From Molanna angustata (Eukaryota > Arthropoda > Insecta > Trichoptera > Molannidae), in the NCBI GenBank assembly GCA_963576475.1, contig OY754979.1, positions 24,721,034 through 24,785,033 of the forward strand: a stretch of DNA of 64,000 nucleotides. The letters are read 5' to 3'. The number at the start of each line of letters is the position of its first letter. Position 1 is the first letter of the stretch. This document shows positions 21,743-33,490 of this stretch, in pieces. The notes under the pieces are model-generated. The model did no database searches, was not told the origin of the DNA, and was given only the letters and a program-made list of their open reading frames with translations. The position numbers and the translations under genes are program-made.

Positions 21743-22135
21743 ATCATAAAACGACTGGGTTGTGGCCAACGCTAAACTCCTCACTATTAAGTCATTCTAT
21801 TAAGTATTCAAATTTTGTATGGATAATATTTAGCATTTTCACGAAATAAGTTTGTTAAATATTTTTTTTATTTGAATATTTTATTATGAAAACTTGATAA
21901 TTCTTTATTTTTTATTATATGAAAGTGATGAATCTTTTAACCAATTTGAAAATAAAAATATCAAATTTAAGTTTCCTGAGCTTGAGATCACTTTAAAACA
22001 TTTGACAGTTAAAAAAAATGAGAAACACTATTCAGATGTCCTTCAAAATTTAATGCGGTCTATACAATCTCAACATGATACTGGTTGATGATCTGCAATA
22101 TAAAATAACCTTAAAAATTGCGAATTCGTAACTCC
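21743..22135 (+). repeat. Dispersed repeat R2, copy 1
   Basis: Begins 'acgactgggttgtggccaac' and ends near 'attgcgaattcgtaactccc'. Matches 56585-57360 (+) and 24945-25620 (-). The 64-codon ORF at 21894 is inside it and is not conserved in the other copies. Confidence 0.75.
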
Positions 22136-22162
22136 CACTATATCCACTATATGGGACAGTAA

Positions 22163-23254
22163 AGGTAGGCGCGCATGGAAGCTAATTTTATCGGCCGATT
22201 AATAATCGGTGAGTTACAACATACGAATTACATGTAAGAGCGCGCATGAAAGCTAACAGAATCGGCCGATTTTAAAATCTGTGACGAGACACAAAAAAAT
22301 CGGCCGATCGAGATCGGCCGATTTTTTGTAACCAATCTTGTTGTATGAGAGGGCGCGCATGCTCACCGATAATTTAATCGTCCGAGCGCAGTAGATCGAG
22401 AAGTACGTTCTCAGTGCTGCCAAACGAAATGTCAGATGAAATAAATTTTGATTCGGAAAAATTAATTATATTAGTTGACGCACGTCCTTCATTATATGAT
22501 AAAAAATTATAGTAACCGCCAAATTAAGCAAAAATTATGGTTGGAGATAAGCGAAATATTAATAACTGGCTGGGAACAGCTAAATCATAATAAAATAACT
22601 GAATTGGGTAAGTTATTACTTAATTGAATAATAGTTACATAGGTAATTTAATAAATATTCCGCTTAATGAATAAAAACTTAACTGTGTTTCAAGTGTTTT
22701 TTTTTACAATTTATAATTATGAACTTCAACTGTGTCAACGAAAAAACCTTAAAAAAAGTTTAATATTATATAATATACTTGGTTCACTATTGCGTCTGTA
22801 CATTTGCTCTGTCACACAATAGTTCTTTTCTGTTTCCCGCGCAATGTTTGTATTTTCCCGCTTGTACGCGCGCGGAGCCCATCATAATGATTTCTAGGTT
22901 ATGTTTGGTAAATTATGATCTGTCAATTTATTTATCTTTTCCCGTGCAATACATACCTTTTACCGCGCAATACAAAGGTACCGCAGTTTTCTGTTTCCCG
23001 CGCAATGTTTTTCTTTTTCCCACTTGTACAGGCGCATGGAGCCCAAGTTAATGATTTTTTTATTAAGTTCGGTAAATTATGATCTGTCAATTATTTCTTA
23101 TCATATGAATGTTGACCGCCGTGTTATTTCCAATTGTACGATTCTAGAAGCTTCCATGCGCGTTAGAACCGATCGGCCGATTTTTTATCGGCCGATAAAT
23201 TAATCGGCCGATAATAATCGGCCGATTTATATAAGCTTCCATGCGCGCCTTACC
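22163..23254 (+). mobile_element. PIF/Harbinger-like DNA transposon, 1,092 bp
   Basis: Ends carry the inverted repeat GGCGCGCATGGAAGCT, plus further inverted blocks built from ATCGGCCGAT. TAA flanks both sides (22160-22162 and 23255-23257), as expected for Harbinger's TWA target. The interior holds a MADF-domain remnant, typical of the companion protein of Harbinger elements. It also has a direct duplication (22828-22950 against 22992-23100) of a GC-rich 'tttcccgcgcaatgttt' block. The DDE transposase itself is missing. Confidence 0.75.
22429..22607 (+). pseudogene. MADF-domain (Myb/SANT-like) exon remnant
   Basis: ATG at 22429 opens MSDEINFDSEKLIILVDARP and continues SLYDKK. After a one-base frame change near 22508 the domain resumes with NRQIKQKLWLEISEIL and WEQLNHNKITELG, followed by a good donor (ggtaagt at 22607-22613). 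'LI.LV..RP.LYD......NR......W.EI...L' is the MADF signature, a DNA-binding domain. With the frameshift it is non-functional. Confidence 0.7.
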
Positions 23255-23850
23255 TAAGGAGTAAAAATGTTATTAGGTAATTGGTGGTCTTAACTTTGAT
23301 CAAAGTCAATACAAATAAAAAGGTACGAATTAATACTTATTATAAGTAATTCTAACAATAACGAATTGGTGATATTCCGTCCATGTATAATAGACCACAT
23401 ATGGAAGAAACATTAGTTAGTTATTATTGTAGTGCAATAAAATGGGGCCACATTATAATAAATAAATGCATTAGGTATTGTGTAAGTATGTACATAAAGA
23501 ATATAAGAGTGATTCCAGTCTGGGTAAATCCCCGCTAATCCTATGGATTCTACCACTTCAATGGGGGCATTCCTTCCGTTCAATTAGTTTCATTGCCTGT
23601 TAAGCGCTTCCCTTGCACTTCACAATATACCTAGGTACATACCAGAAACAGAAGTATCTACCTTCCTTCCTACATAAGCACATATTGGGGGAGGAAACGG
23701 AATATAGTAATAGACCAGGGGTAATCAACTAGTTAGTACTAAGATTATTTTTATACTTTTTAAACTTTGTGTAAACCACATTTTATATTTATTATTATTT
23801 TTATTTATTGATAGATACATATTGATAGGTACATATTGATATTGATACAT

Positions 23851-24085
23851 ATTGATAGGTACCTATAAATAATAATGTAGGCACAACAAGAAGAACAATA
23901 AGTGTAAACAAATTAATAACATAAAATATTGATAGGTAGGTATAATAAATAATTAAAATGTAGGCACAACAAAAACAACAGTGTTAACACATTAATAACA
24001 TAAACATATTGATAGGTAGGTATAAATAATAACAATTTAGTTACATCAAGAACAACAATAAGTGTAAAAACATTATAACACAATA
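23851..24085. repeat. About 77-bp tandem repeat, 3 diverged units
   Basis: Units begin 'atattgataggta' near 23851, 23928 and 24008, and share 'gtaggcacaacaa', 'caataagtgt' and 'attaataacataa'. The open minus-strand frame across it is repeat-driven. Confidence 0.8.
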
Positions 24086-24157
24086 AAATACAAAAAGTAA
24101 TCACTAAGGAATAAGTAGGAAAAAATATAATATTAATTAATAAATAAAATAGATTTA

Positions 24158-24536
24158 AAAGTAAGACCAGTAATGACTTATGGAGTTGAAGCAAGGGCAG
24201 ACATGGTGAGAACAAAGCAGCTACTCAGAACAACAGAGATGAAAACACTAAGAACTATCTTGGGCAGAACCCTCAGAGACAGAATCCCCAATAGGAGATC
24301 CGCAGAACTTGCAATGTGGAGGATATTGTTAGGTGGAACAGGCAAAGAAGACGATACTAGAGAGATCATGTAGAGAGGATGAATCCAGAAAGGCTGCCAA
24401 AGATGCGCGAGATACCAGAGGGACGCCGACCACCGGGAAGACCATCAAAGAGATGGAGGGAGAGCTGGACATCCTCGTCCCAGGACCTGTAGAAACAGAT
24501 CATAGATCTAAAACAATGAGGAGGAAGAAGAAGGAC
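24158..24536 (+). mobile_element. LINE-C fragment with 8-bp target duplication
   Basis: Flanked by TAGATTTA at 24150-24157 and 24537-24544. The translation begins VRPVMTYGVEARADMVRTKQ and continues MKTLRTILGRTLRDRIPN and GRRPPGRPSKRWRES, with frame changes. Ends in a GAA-rich tail. Same family as 42640-43069. 5' truncated. Confidence 0.75.
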
Positions 24537-24749
24537 TAGATTTACAATGATAAAAAATAAATAGCCATACATAAGAAGAGAAAGAATAGAAAAATACCTT
24601 TAGCAGAATTATTCTGTGTAGACAAATAATAGACGTAGGTATAACTATCGCAATAATATCGCAAGTTCAATTCAATATACCTAATATACTTAATGTGGTT
24701 TACACATAATTAAAAATATAGTTAAATTGTTTGATTAATTTTATATTCA

Positions 24750-24895
24750 TACATACCATCACGGCATATTACAAAATGTGGGATAACCAGCGACAGGTGT
24801 GCGGGTGTGAACTGCAGTATGAAAGGAAACACGACGTGTATGTGCATCCCCACACACCGATCTCGTCTCACATAAAAAGGCACACTATTCAGAAA
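24750..24895 (+). repeat. Repeat Z, copy 2
   Basis: 'catacataccatcacggcat', then 'gcgacaggtgtgcgggtgtg' and 'cacacaccgatctcgtctca', then 'aaaaaggcac'. See 5060. Confidence 0.8.
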
Positions 24896-24944
24896 TAATC
24901 GCCTACCCCATTAATACAAATAACCACCCCAAGGGGATGCAGTG

Positions 24945-25620
24945 GGTATGAGTTATGAATTCGCAATTTCTAAGGTTATTTTTTATTCAGATTATCAACT
25001 AGTATCATGCTGAGATTGTATTTTGAAAGTTTCATCATACCACATCTGTGTGTGTGAAGGAAACTTAAAATTTAATATTTTAATTTACATACATATATAC
25101 CATACCATCACGGCACATCCCACAATGTGGGGTAACCAGCGAAAGGTGTGCGGGTGTGCATTGTCTTATAAAAGGGAGCACAACACATATGTGTATACCC
25201 ACACACCAGTCTCGTCTCACCTAAAAAGGCACTTCATACAGAATGGGTGGTGAACCTCATTGCTGAACTATGTCAGATGTTATTGTTGCCTGTTGTATTT
25301 TCGATTACCCGGCTCTTACGGGACACTCGAAAACAGTAATAGAAAAGAGTGGAAGCACTATTCTAAGCCGGTGCCTCACAGCTAATAAGCAATTTTAATT
25401 TACAAATTGCTAAAAAGGCACATCACTTTCATAAAATGGCATTGATGAATTATCAGGTTTCATAATAAAATATTCTTTAAATAAAAAATAATCTAACAAA
25501 CTCATTTCATCAAAATGCTGAATATTTTCCATACAAAATTTGAATACTCTGTGGAGTGACTTGGTAGTGAGGAGTACAGCGTTGGCCACAACCCACTCGT
25601 TTTATTTTCCTGATTGAATT
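24945..25620 (-). repeat. Repeat R2, copy 2, split by a Z insertion
   Basis: 24945-25025 matches the R2 3' part and 25405-25620 matches the R2 5' part, both reversed. Between them lies repeat Z copy 3 with its flanks (25026-25404). R2 is therefore older than this Z copy. Confidence 0.65.
25075..25265 (+). repeat. Repeat Z, copy 3
   Basis: The most complete copy: 'ccatcacggcacatcccaca', 'ggggtaaccagcgaaaggtg', 'caccagtctcgtctcaccta', 'gtggtgaacctcattgctga'. Inserted inside R2 copy 2. Confidence 0.8.
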
Positions 25621-26249
25621 AGCTTTCCAAGATAACCTACTTACATATGTAAATGACCTCTTGTCTCTTTAAAGTTTGGCATATGTACATATTCTTGTGC
25701 AATTGTTAAATATATAGGTATTATAGATTTGTTGACAGTTAGTGTGTTATCTCTGATTAAAGATAGGTATGTAGGTATATGTTTCACCCCCTTTCTCTGT
25801 GATAATAATTATTATCGTACAAACCCCTGTTCCAATACAGAATGCCAGCAATATGCTGTTTACCAACCATCAGGGGCTGAAAGTGGATCAGATTTTTTAC
25901 ATTTCATTATTAATATATATGTATAAAAAAACAACAAAAATGTACAACTCTCAAAAGATACGTCTATGAAATATAAAAACAGTTTTTTTAATTTTATTCT
26001 ATGGAATAAGGTTTTCAGATAACGAATATGTTAAATACTTTCCATGTAAAATTAGTTTAACTAAATAATCTTGACTCTGGCCAATGTTCCTCGGTTTGAT
26101 GTTACAAGAGCCATTTAAGTAATAATAATAATAGTTTTAGTAGAACTTTTTTTTAAATTTTTAATTGCAAATCATTCAAAATATGGGCCATAAGTCCTTC
26201 AAGGTAGTATTTTACTTTAAACGAACGAGAATATATTCATTTCTCACGC

Positions 26250-26365
26250 TAATGTTGCTTCTCTGGGCTGGAAACACTGGTTAGTTGGAAGAAATTGCCA
26301 TACGACAATAAACTCGCCACTTGCGGAAGGAGCAAGGAAGTGTTTATTATTATTATTATTATTAA
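26250..26365 (+). repeat. SINE-1, 5' truncated
   Basis: Body only: 'gggctggaaacactggttag', 'ataaactcgccacttgcgga' and an (ATT)n tail. The tRNA head is missing. Confidence 0.85.
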
Positions 26366-26405
26366 TATGAAAACCTATTGACTATGTAGTTTTTTATTTT
26401 TGAAT

Positions 26406-26620
26406 TACCGACCACCTTGGCACAGTTGGTAAGCCGTTTGGTTTCTGTGCAGGCGTCTTGGGTTCGTTTCCCAGCAGAGGAGAATTTTATTTAGATTTAT
26501 TTCTCACGTAAATATTGCTTCACTGGGCTGGAAACACTTGTTATTTGGAAGAAATTGCCATACAGCATTAAACTCGCCACTAGCGCAGGGTACAAGGAAG
26601 TGTTAATTATTATTATTAAT
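26406..26620 (+). repeat. SINE-1, full length
   Basis: A-box TGGCACAGTTGG, B-box slightly mutated (gggttcgtttccc), full body and a (TTA)n tail. Lies 40 bp after another SINE-1 in the same direction. Confidence 0.88.
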
Positions 26621-26834
26621 TACTTGTTTTGTTATGAAAAAAACTTTAAACTGAATTTCTTTTTCACCAAGAAAAAATTGTAGGTATATCACATATTTGG
26701 TGATATACCTACAATATTTATTCGTATATCATAAAGGTAATTAATACATAAGTGTGCATATTAATTTGTGTACCTACAACCCGTATGCCCACGGTCATTG
26801 ATGTTAAGAAGGGCCTTAAGCTATCCAAAGTTAG

Positions 26835-27110
26835 ATGGGCGGTGGCAGAGCGGTTAGCACACTGGGTAGGTAATCCAACTGTCGTGAGTTCGAATCCTGC
26901 CACAACTGATTTATGTAGTTCGTTTAGCTTATGCTTAATTTACGGATTGTATGATTGATTGTATTTTATGTTTTTATATTTCATCAATGTCTGTATTTTT
27001 ATCTGTTTCTTTATTTCATCTTTGTGTGTAATTAATTATTGTAAGTGTATATTGTAACAAGTAAATGGCTTACGCCGTATACATTTTGTAAATAAATAAA
27101 TAAAATCATT
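26835..27110 (+). repeat. SINE-3, full length
   Basis: A-box TGGCAGAGCGG and B-box GAGTTCGAATCC. The body ends 'atggcttacgccgtatacat' with an (aataaat)n tail. This copy has a longer LINE-like 3' portion than the others in the window. Confidence 0.8.
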
Positions 27111-27544
27111 TTATGAAAATGATTTGTTAGTGAGGAATACAGCGTTGGCCATAACCCACTCATTTTTGTATCGTATATACCTACCTACCTATGTATGTGC
27201 TGTGCTATTGAAAAATAAATAATTATCAGTAGGTAGGTAAAGACCGAAGCTTCAAAACAGATCAAATGTAATATAATGAATTGTCCCAAAAATGTGTAAC
27301 GAAGCCAATTTCATACATGCATCAGGTACCAGTCCCAACCAGCACGTGACCCAATCAAATGGAAAGTTCCCGAATGTGCACACCACGCATCTATCAAAAA
27401 CTAAACAATTATTTAATGATCTGGAAAAAGTCTTCAGTAATTGATTTTCACACCCCATCCTACTATATTTTCTAGTGATCTTTGTATTTGGATTGTTAAT
27501 TCTCATAGAATGATCTACCCACAGAGATAAAAAATAATACCTTT

Positions 27545-27900
27545 ACCTTTTAACCTTTTGATTAACCCTCACGATTATTTATAGGTATCAAGGATATACT
27601 TATCAGATTGAGTTCGATAATAGCATATTATAATCTTAAGATATTATAAAACTTTTTATTTAAATAAAAATGAATATGTCCTTGTTAAACAAGTACATAC
27701 CTATACATATTCCTACGTTCCCTAAAATAAGCATAAATGCTTGTGGTGAATGAAATCGGTTGAGGCAGGATTCGAACTCGCGACCACTGGATTACTAGCC
27801 CAACGCGACAACCGCTCTGCCATCGACCCATCTAATGATAATTATCTATATGGTAATCAAAAGGATTTTAATTTCACTGTTTGACCGGATTTGTCCCCCT
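27545..27900. mobile_element. MITE M1 carrying a SINE-3 (27690-27835, minus)
   Basis: The right end 'cactgtttgaccggatttg' plus a C run matches M1. The left end (about 27545-27600) is degenerate but keeps 'aaccctcac' and 'atcaaggatata'. The SINE-3, in minus orientation (ggattcgaactcgcgaccac), sits at the same internal place as in the copy at 35887, and shares 'tgaatatgtccttgttaaac' beside it. Confidence 0.65.
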
Positions 27901-28004
27901 CGATGATGATTTAAAACTCTGAATTTCGTTTATAAATATTTTATAAGTTTTTAATTAATTTATTTTTCATTTTTTTGTATATCTATAGAACTAGTTACAT
28001 ATAA

Positions 28005-28120
28005 CACATGAGATCCAACTGTCGATAGCGACAGTATGTATAGTTGAAGAATAATTACAAAACTATAAACCCATAAATCCAAATTATTGAATATTTTAAG
28101 ATATTTTGTTTTCTGTACTA
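28005..28120 (+). repeat. Repeat R1, partial copy
   Basis: 'cacatgagatccaactgtcg' through 'ttaagatattttgttttctg', then divergence. Confidence 0.7.
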
Positions 28121-28983
28121 CACATGTAGGTAAGTTTTCATTTTTCTCCCAATATCGCGTGTCGTAAAAATTGATAATTTCACACTATTATTTATCCTGT
28201 AAGTTATATTGAATTTGCTCTCACTCCACCTTACACTATCTTGGTAATAGGTTTCTACAATTATCGGCAAGTCACTTGAGAAATCACTGCAGAAAGCGTA
28301 AATTTGGGTGTTTGGCTTGACTAGTACGGTTGTCAAACAGCTCCTCTCCACGACGAAAAATTCTCAAACTATAGGAACATTAATAAATTCAAATAAGTCA
28401 TTATTGCCAGTATGCTCGACTCTTATTTTTCAAAGAAAAGGTTATTCGAACAAAAGGACACATCAAAATAAAATCTTGGTTCATGATTCTTTTTTCAAAC
28501 TTACCTACACATTCAAAATCAACTATATGCAGTCAGTTAGCAATAACAAATATTTTTATAACAAAAATATTTTTATCTCTGTAAACAAAAACATCATTCT
28601 CAATTAATTTCTATGTTATCCATGTTTATAACAGTTTTTAGGATATATCTATATATTTTAATGTGTACATGAGTTAGGAAAAACTATGTTAACTTTGTTG
28701 GCTATTTTTTTGCTATGTGTGGTATTAGAATATTGTTTTGTATAGCTGTATGTTTACTTAAATCATATAAAATAAAATAAAAATAAATAAATACCGTCAG
28801 TATTGACAATTTAAAATTATAATATGATTTTCATTTTCACTTAAGCTCATTTTTTACAAATACAAATTAAATCAAAATATACCTATATTGCATTTGGCGT
28901 ACTTTGAAATGATTGCATCGCTTTAGTGGAGCGAATCACTTTACACGCGCGTTTATTGCGAGTTTCGAGTTTACACAATATGT

Positions 28984-29018
28984 ACCTACCTACCTACCTA
29001 CCTACCTACCTACCTACC
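28984..29018. repeat. (CCTA)n microsatellite
   Basis: Nine perfect tandem CCTA-type units, preceded by 'tgta' and followed by 'ccaatgta'. It makes two short overlapping ORFs that I do not accept. Confidence 0.95.
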
Positions 29019-29729
29019 AATGTACCTATTATGGTATGTTGCAGATTTTACTTCTTGACATTGATGACGAAATCTTTGAGGTACAAATACGTCAAGAGCC
29101 AATTCTTCTTTTTCTATCAAATATCTCCATTTTATCAATGGATATTCACTTTAGCCATTCTACTACAAATAATAATTTAGGGCCAAATTAATATACGCAA
29201 AATGTTTTTTACAGGTCGTCTGTTGACAAGTAAAACTCATTAAGTACAGTTTTATGGCTGAATGACTTTTATACATTATGATGCCCAAATATTAACAACC
29301 CTTTGCAAGAAAAAAACACTAAGTGCGTAAAGCAATTCAAAAGAGTAGTATTTTATTGCACGATATCATTAAATGCTGCTTTGTAAGTTCTTATGGCAGG
29401 AAAAACTAACTAAAACTTGACTATCTCGAATTAACTGCAGCGTCACTGCGTCACTTAGTGAGTTTTACTTGTCAACCGACGACTGGTGTAAATGATGTTT
29501 TGGTGATATGTCAACTTAATTTTGCTGAATTTTTCAGACAGCAGACGTTATGTAGGTAAATATAAATTTGATTACGAAAAGCTAAATACACTTACATAAT
29601 GATTTTAAAATCGACAAATAACAATAAGGTTTTTTAAAATTAATTTTTGTTTTAAAAATATTTTTCCTGTGTATGGTGTGATAAACTTATATGTAATACA
29701 GTTCACAGTTCAGTGTTCCCAAGTGATAT

Positions 29730-30886
29730 GGGAGCGGAGTATATTACCGTACACCTAAACTTAAGTTGAAATTATGTCATAACTATACAGAATTACACGT
29801 TCAACAAAATACATTTGCACAGCAATTTTAATTGGTTTTACAATGGTATCTTACAAAATAAATAAAAACTTATTGAAAATTGTTTTACTCAACATATTTA
29901 AAAAAAGTGGAAAGTACGGTATTACCCGAATACTTCGGGTAATACCGTACAGCGGTAGGGTAATACCGTACACTGAGTTATGGTTTACATATGTAAACTA
30001 CTGATGTAACCATCTGGGACCTCTTTGTCGCTGCATAGCGCATGCCCCATTGAGCACAGGATATGCAACGATACCAGAGTTCATTATCCTTGCCAAATTC
30101 TCCAGAAATAGTATATAACTCATTAGCTACGCCCAGTACTCCTTCATCGTAGTACGCTCCATCATTATCGTCGTCGTCATGAAGAACTATTGCAGTAGAA
30201 TCATCATCAGAATCGGATGTAGAATCTTTAAATATCTGGCGTTTATAAGATGAAGCTTCTTTTTGATTTTTTCGTGACTGTCTTTGTGTTTTTTTTTTCT
30301 TATCTTTCTTTCTGTCTTTTGGTATGACTTTCTTTGCGTCTTTCTTTTGTTTGGTTTTCTCTTGTTTGATGTTCTTCAATGTTTTTTCACAGCTGCGGCC
30401 TCTAATATATCCTTCTGAGTGTTGCTTTGAACTATTCCTCTTCCCTTCACCCAATCATGAAAAGTCACCATAACACGTAGCGGCTAATACCGTACAAAAT
30501 GTACGGCATTACCCGAAACCCGGAAACCAACATATTTTTAACAAAAATATATTTAAAAAGTGTAACTTTGAATGCAAGCATATTAGGTTTAATATCAAAC
30601 TATCCAAGAACGCGAAAATTAATATTTTTTTACAAAGTAACTACTATGATAAATGTACTTAGAGCTTAAAGATCATCAATCGATGATTTCTATAAGGAGA
30701 TAGCGCGAAACGTCATATGTGCTCTCAGGTAAACGATCACAGTTAAAATAGCGAGTGTTTCTGTCAAAGGCACTGGGAATGGTAAAGACTAACTCTAGAC
30801 AGTGATCGGTGTTTGTTTCTGTTGAGCGTTTCGCTAAAACCATGTGTACGGAATTAGCCACTGTACGGTAATACACTCCGCTCCCC
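29730..30886 (-). mobile_element. DNA transposon, pogo-like, internally deleted
   Basis: Terminal inverted repeats GGGAGCGGAGTRTATTACCG extend to 'TACA' (about 24 bp), with TA dinucleotides just outside. Core motif TACGGTA/TACCGTA recurs at the ends and at about 29915, 29943, 29964, 30487 and 30498, including a perfect 17-bp-arm hairpin at 29914-29950. The minus-strand ORF at 29978-30454 has the basic/acidic, Cys-containing tail seen on many pogo-type transposases. No DDE core survives. Confidence 0.6.
29978..30454 (-). pseudogene. Transposase C-terminal ORF (158 residues) of the pogo-like element
   Basis: Lys-rich from residue 25 to about 75, then an acidic run (DSDDDSTAIVLHDDDDNDG), then WYRCISCAQWGMRY. 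The last resembles the CxxC-W tail (a PHD-like 'W.QC..C..W.H..C...Y.C') found at the end of insect pogo-type transposases, here with frame loss before the last cysteine pair. The starting Met is arbitrary; the frame just upstream (from about 30470) begins VTFHDWVKGRG and is probably the original N terminus fused by an internal deletion. Confidence 0.5.
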
Positions 30887-31039
30887 TGCTATTTCAGATT
30901 ATTTGTGCAATTAACAAATAAAAATTATAAGATACCTACATACACAATATGTAGGTACTGTACATAATAATATATGCATATCATGATGACACCAATTGCA
31001 TTTTTTAATCTGTGTACTAGTTAAGTTATATTGTTTAGA

Positions 31040-31190
31040 TACTTTTTAAAAATGCAAATAGGTAAAGCCTATATGTCTCCTGTGAAATATAATAATATGT
31101 ACACTGCTAGCCCTAGAACAGGTATACCTAGTTGGGCAGCAGTTATCTATTTTTAATGACGATTATGTAAATGGCGTGATAAATAAATAA
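31040..31190 (+). mobile_element. LINE 3' UTR fragment
   Basis: 'cactgctagccctagaacag' and 'acctagttgggcagcagtta' match, in reverse, the 3' UTR of the LINE at 12090. It ends in a (taaataaa) tail directly before a SINE-2. Confidence 0.55.
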
Positions 31191-31196
31191 TTTTGT

Positions 31197-31435
31197 CGGC
31201 CTTCGTGGTTCAGTTGGTTAAGTATCTGAATGCTGATACAAGGGTCCTGGTTTCGATTCCCGGTGGAGACACAGTTTTTAAAATTGTGTTTTCAGTCTGG
31301 ATCTGTGAGACGATAAATATCGTAAATCTCCAGAATGTGGCAACTTGTTGTTGGGTGCGTGTTAAATAATTATTTGGCATAGTACCCGTTAGTTGTTAGT
31401 AGAAGGTACATACATAAAATAAAATAAAATAACAT
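31197..31435 (+). repeat. SINE-2, full length
   Basis: A-box 'tggttcagttgg', B-box 'ggtttcgattccc', full SINE-2 body, and a (aaaat)n tail near 31420. Confidence 0.88.
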
Positions 31436-31770
31436 TTCAGTTTAATAAATATATGTATTTATTTACTATATATTTTTTACAGTAAATAAGTAGGTATAAC
31501 TTAGATCCTTTTACAAGTAATACAAATTGACAACAAAGCAAACTATTCCATGCAACTATATAATATGATAATGAAATTTAACATTTTTTTATATTTAAAT
31601 AATTTAAAAATGCTTTTAAATAATGACATGCTCCTCTGATATATGTGTAAGATAAGATAATTGTTCATATAGAAGGATTTTGATAGCTGAGGTTCGGTCC
31701 AGTGGCGCAACATCATCGAGAAAAAAATGTAATGATTAAAAAAAAACAAGAATTTCATTTTTTTTCAAAG

Positions 31771-31899
31771 ATGGTTTTTATTATAAAATCGATATTAATT
31801 TTGTTTTTGGTGTCTATTACAATGATTGCTTCGGGACAGAATAAGCGTTTGGTGAAGGTTTGTCGACGAAGCAACAATAAACCAACAAAAACAGAATAA
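31771..31899 (+). CDS. Hypothetical 42-residue ORF with signal-peptide-like start
   Basis: MVFIIKSILILFLVSITMIA forms a short basic-hydrophobic leader. It is followed by SGQNKRLVKVCRRSNNKPTK, a basic tail with KR and RR pairs and one Cys. This is the layout of a small secreted peptide precursor, but no family is recognised. No promoter, splice site or repeat was linked to it. In 68% AT sequence, hydrophobic short ORFs arise by chance (TTT/ATT codons), so support is weak. Confidence 0.15.
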   Translation: MVFIIKSILILFLVSITMIASGQNKRLVKVCRRSNNKPTKTE

Positions 31900-33200
31900 T
31901 ATAACACAGAAATATTGGTGAATTCGAGGCCATATGAGATCGGAAGTATATTTATTTTTATTTTCCAAAGGAAATTATGATATTGGATCAATATTTTGTG
32001 GTCAGTGACTATGACGCGGGAGTAAAACTATCGCAAAATATTTTGAACCAAGCTACCGAGTGCGCAGAGCGCAAATTTGTGTATTTTTGCTTCGTTGGTA
32101 TACATGTAAATCCCCCCCTTTTCGGCGAAATGGCTCAAGATATTTGGCGACTACTATTATAGGTGCATTCGGGCCCTATGGTTCGGAAGACTCGCTACCA
32201 TCTCCAAATATTCCAAATATTTTCAAGAAAATATAATCATAGGTAAACGTATAGGTAGGTACTAAAGCAATTTCAAGAAAATCGATTCATTATACTAACT
32301 GAAATATCTTACATAATACCTATATAGGTATGTGACAGAAATTCATAGAAATCGTGATAGTTCATAAAAAAAATCGTTCTACATTTGTATAGTATTTACA
32401 AAATCAAAGGAGAAGAAAATCTTTAAAATTCGTATTTTAATATTTTTAGTATGTACATCAAATTTTTCTATTTACGCCACTGGTTTAATCACATTGAACG
32501 AATGAGCGACTGACATAAAAATTTATCAGTTTGAAAGATGAATTCACATTTTGACTGCAAAATATTTTTGAATAACTCAATAAATGGGGTGTTAGAGTAA
32601 AAATGTTCATATATTTGATTCCTAAAATCCTAAACCATCCCTCGGATTCGCATGCTATAAAAGGAAATAAATCCTATTGTGTATTGACAAAGGTAATATG
32701 ATTAAAATATTGTCATAGGATGTTTGCGTGTTAATATATTTATACAATAGATAACTACCTCATGATTTTTAAATACATACCATCAACTTACTCATCTAAT
32801 TTCAAAAAATAAATTATATTTAAAAATACCTTAATTCTATGTACAAAATAAAAATTATCACCCGTGAATTAGCTTAAAAATATTATTTAATAAAATCATA
32901 ATTATTACAAGTACTTTTGCAGGTCTTATTCGTATTCAATCAACCTTTTATTTTTAGCAACAAAATGGCTAAACAAATAACATTTTAGGCACATGAAATA
33001 TTCTAATAAATAATTTGATAATTACATAATATATAGAAATCAATATACATTTTGAGTATAGTCAGTTACCATTATACAACATGCAGTTGATTAAACTCAA
33101 AATTAATAATACTATACAAGAGATCTTTTCATCGAGATGAATCTATACCTAAAAATATTTCTAGAACAAAATTTCAAAATTGCCTGTCAATTACAAACAA
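31900..33200. other. Unassigned intergenic stretch
   Basis: AT-rich. The ORF at 31977-32162 has no recognisable features. Confidence 0.5.
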
Positions 33201-33490
33201 AGATTTCCATATAATATTATACTAGATGGAGTACCTACTCCGTGCAATAAATGAGTCATGGTATATCGCGCGTTTGATTTCTTGGTTGGCAACATATTGC
33301 AGTTTTCCATACATTTCAACAATTCCTAGATAACTGTTCTCTAAATATTAATGAACAAAGTGTTTTTTTCAACAAATAAATCCGAAAACAATTCACATTA
33401 GTCGTTATTCTCTATAGAAAAACAATGTGGTTAGCCCACCTTGTTGTCAAAAGTCCAGCGGAAAAAATCTAGTATATTATATGAAAATCT
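33201..33490. mobile_element. MITE M3, copy 1
   Basis: The left end 'agatttccatataatattat' with ACTAGAT pairs with the right end, whose reverse complement is AGATTTTCATATAATATACT followed by AGAT. The interior (gtttttttcaacaaataaat, 'ttggcaacatattgcag') is the reverse complement of the M3 copy at 51112. Confidence 0.75.

Noticed and set aside
28913..29191. Two ORFs reading through (CCTA)n with YLPTYLPTYLPT
   Set aside because: Microsatellite-driven low-complexity translation.
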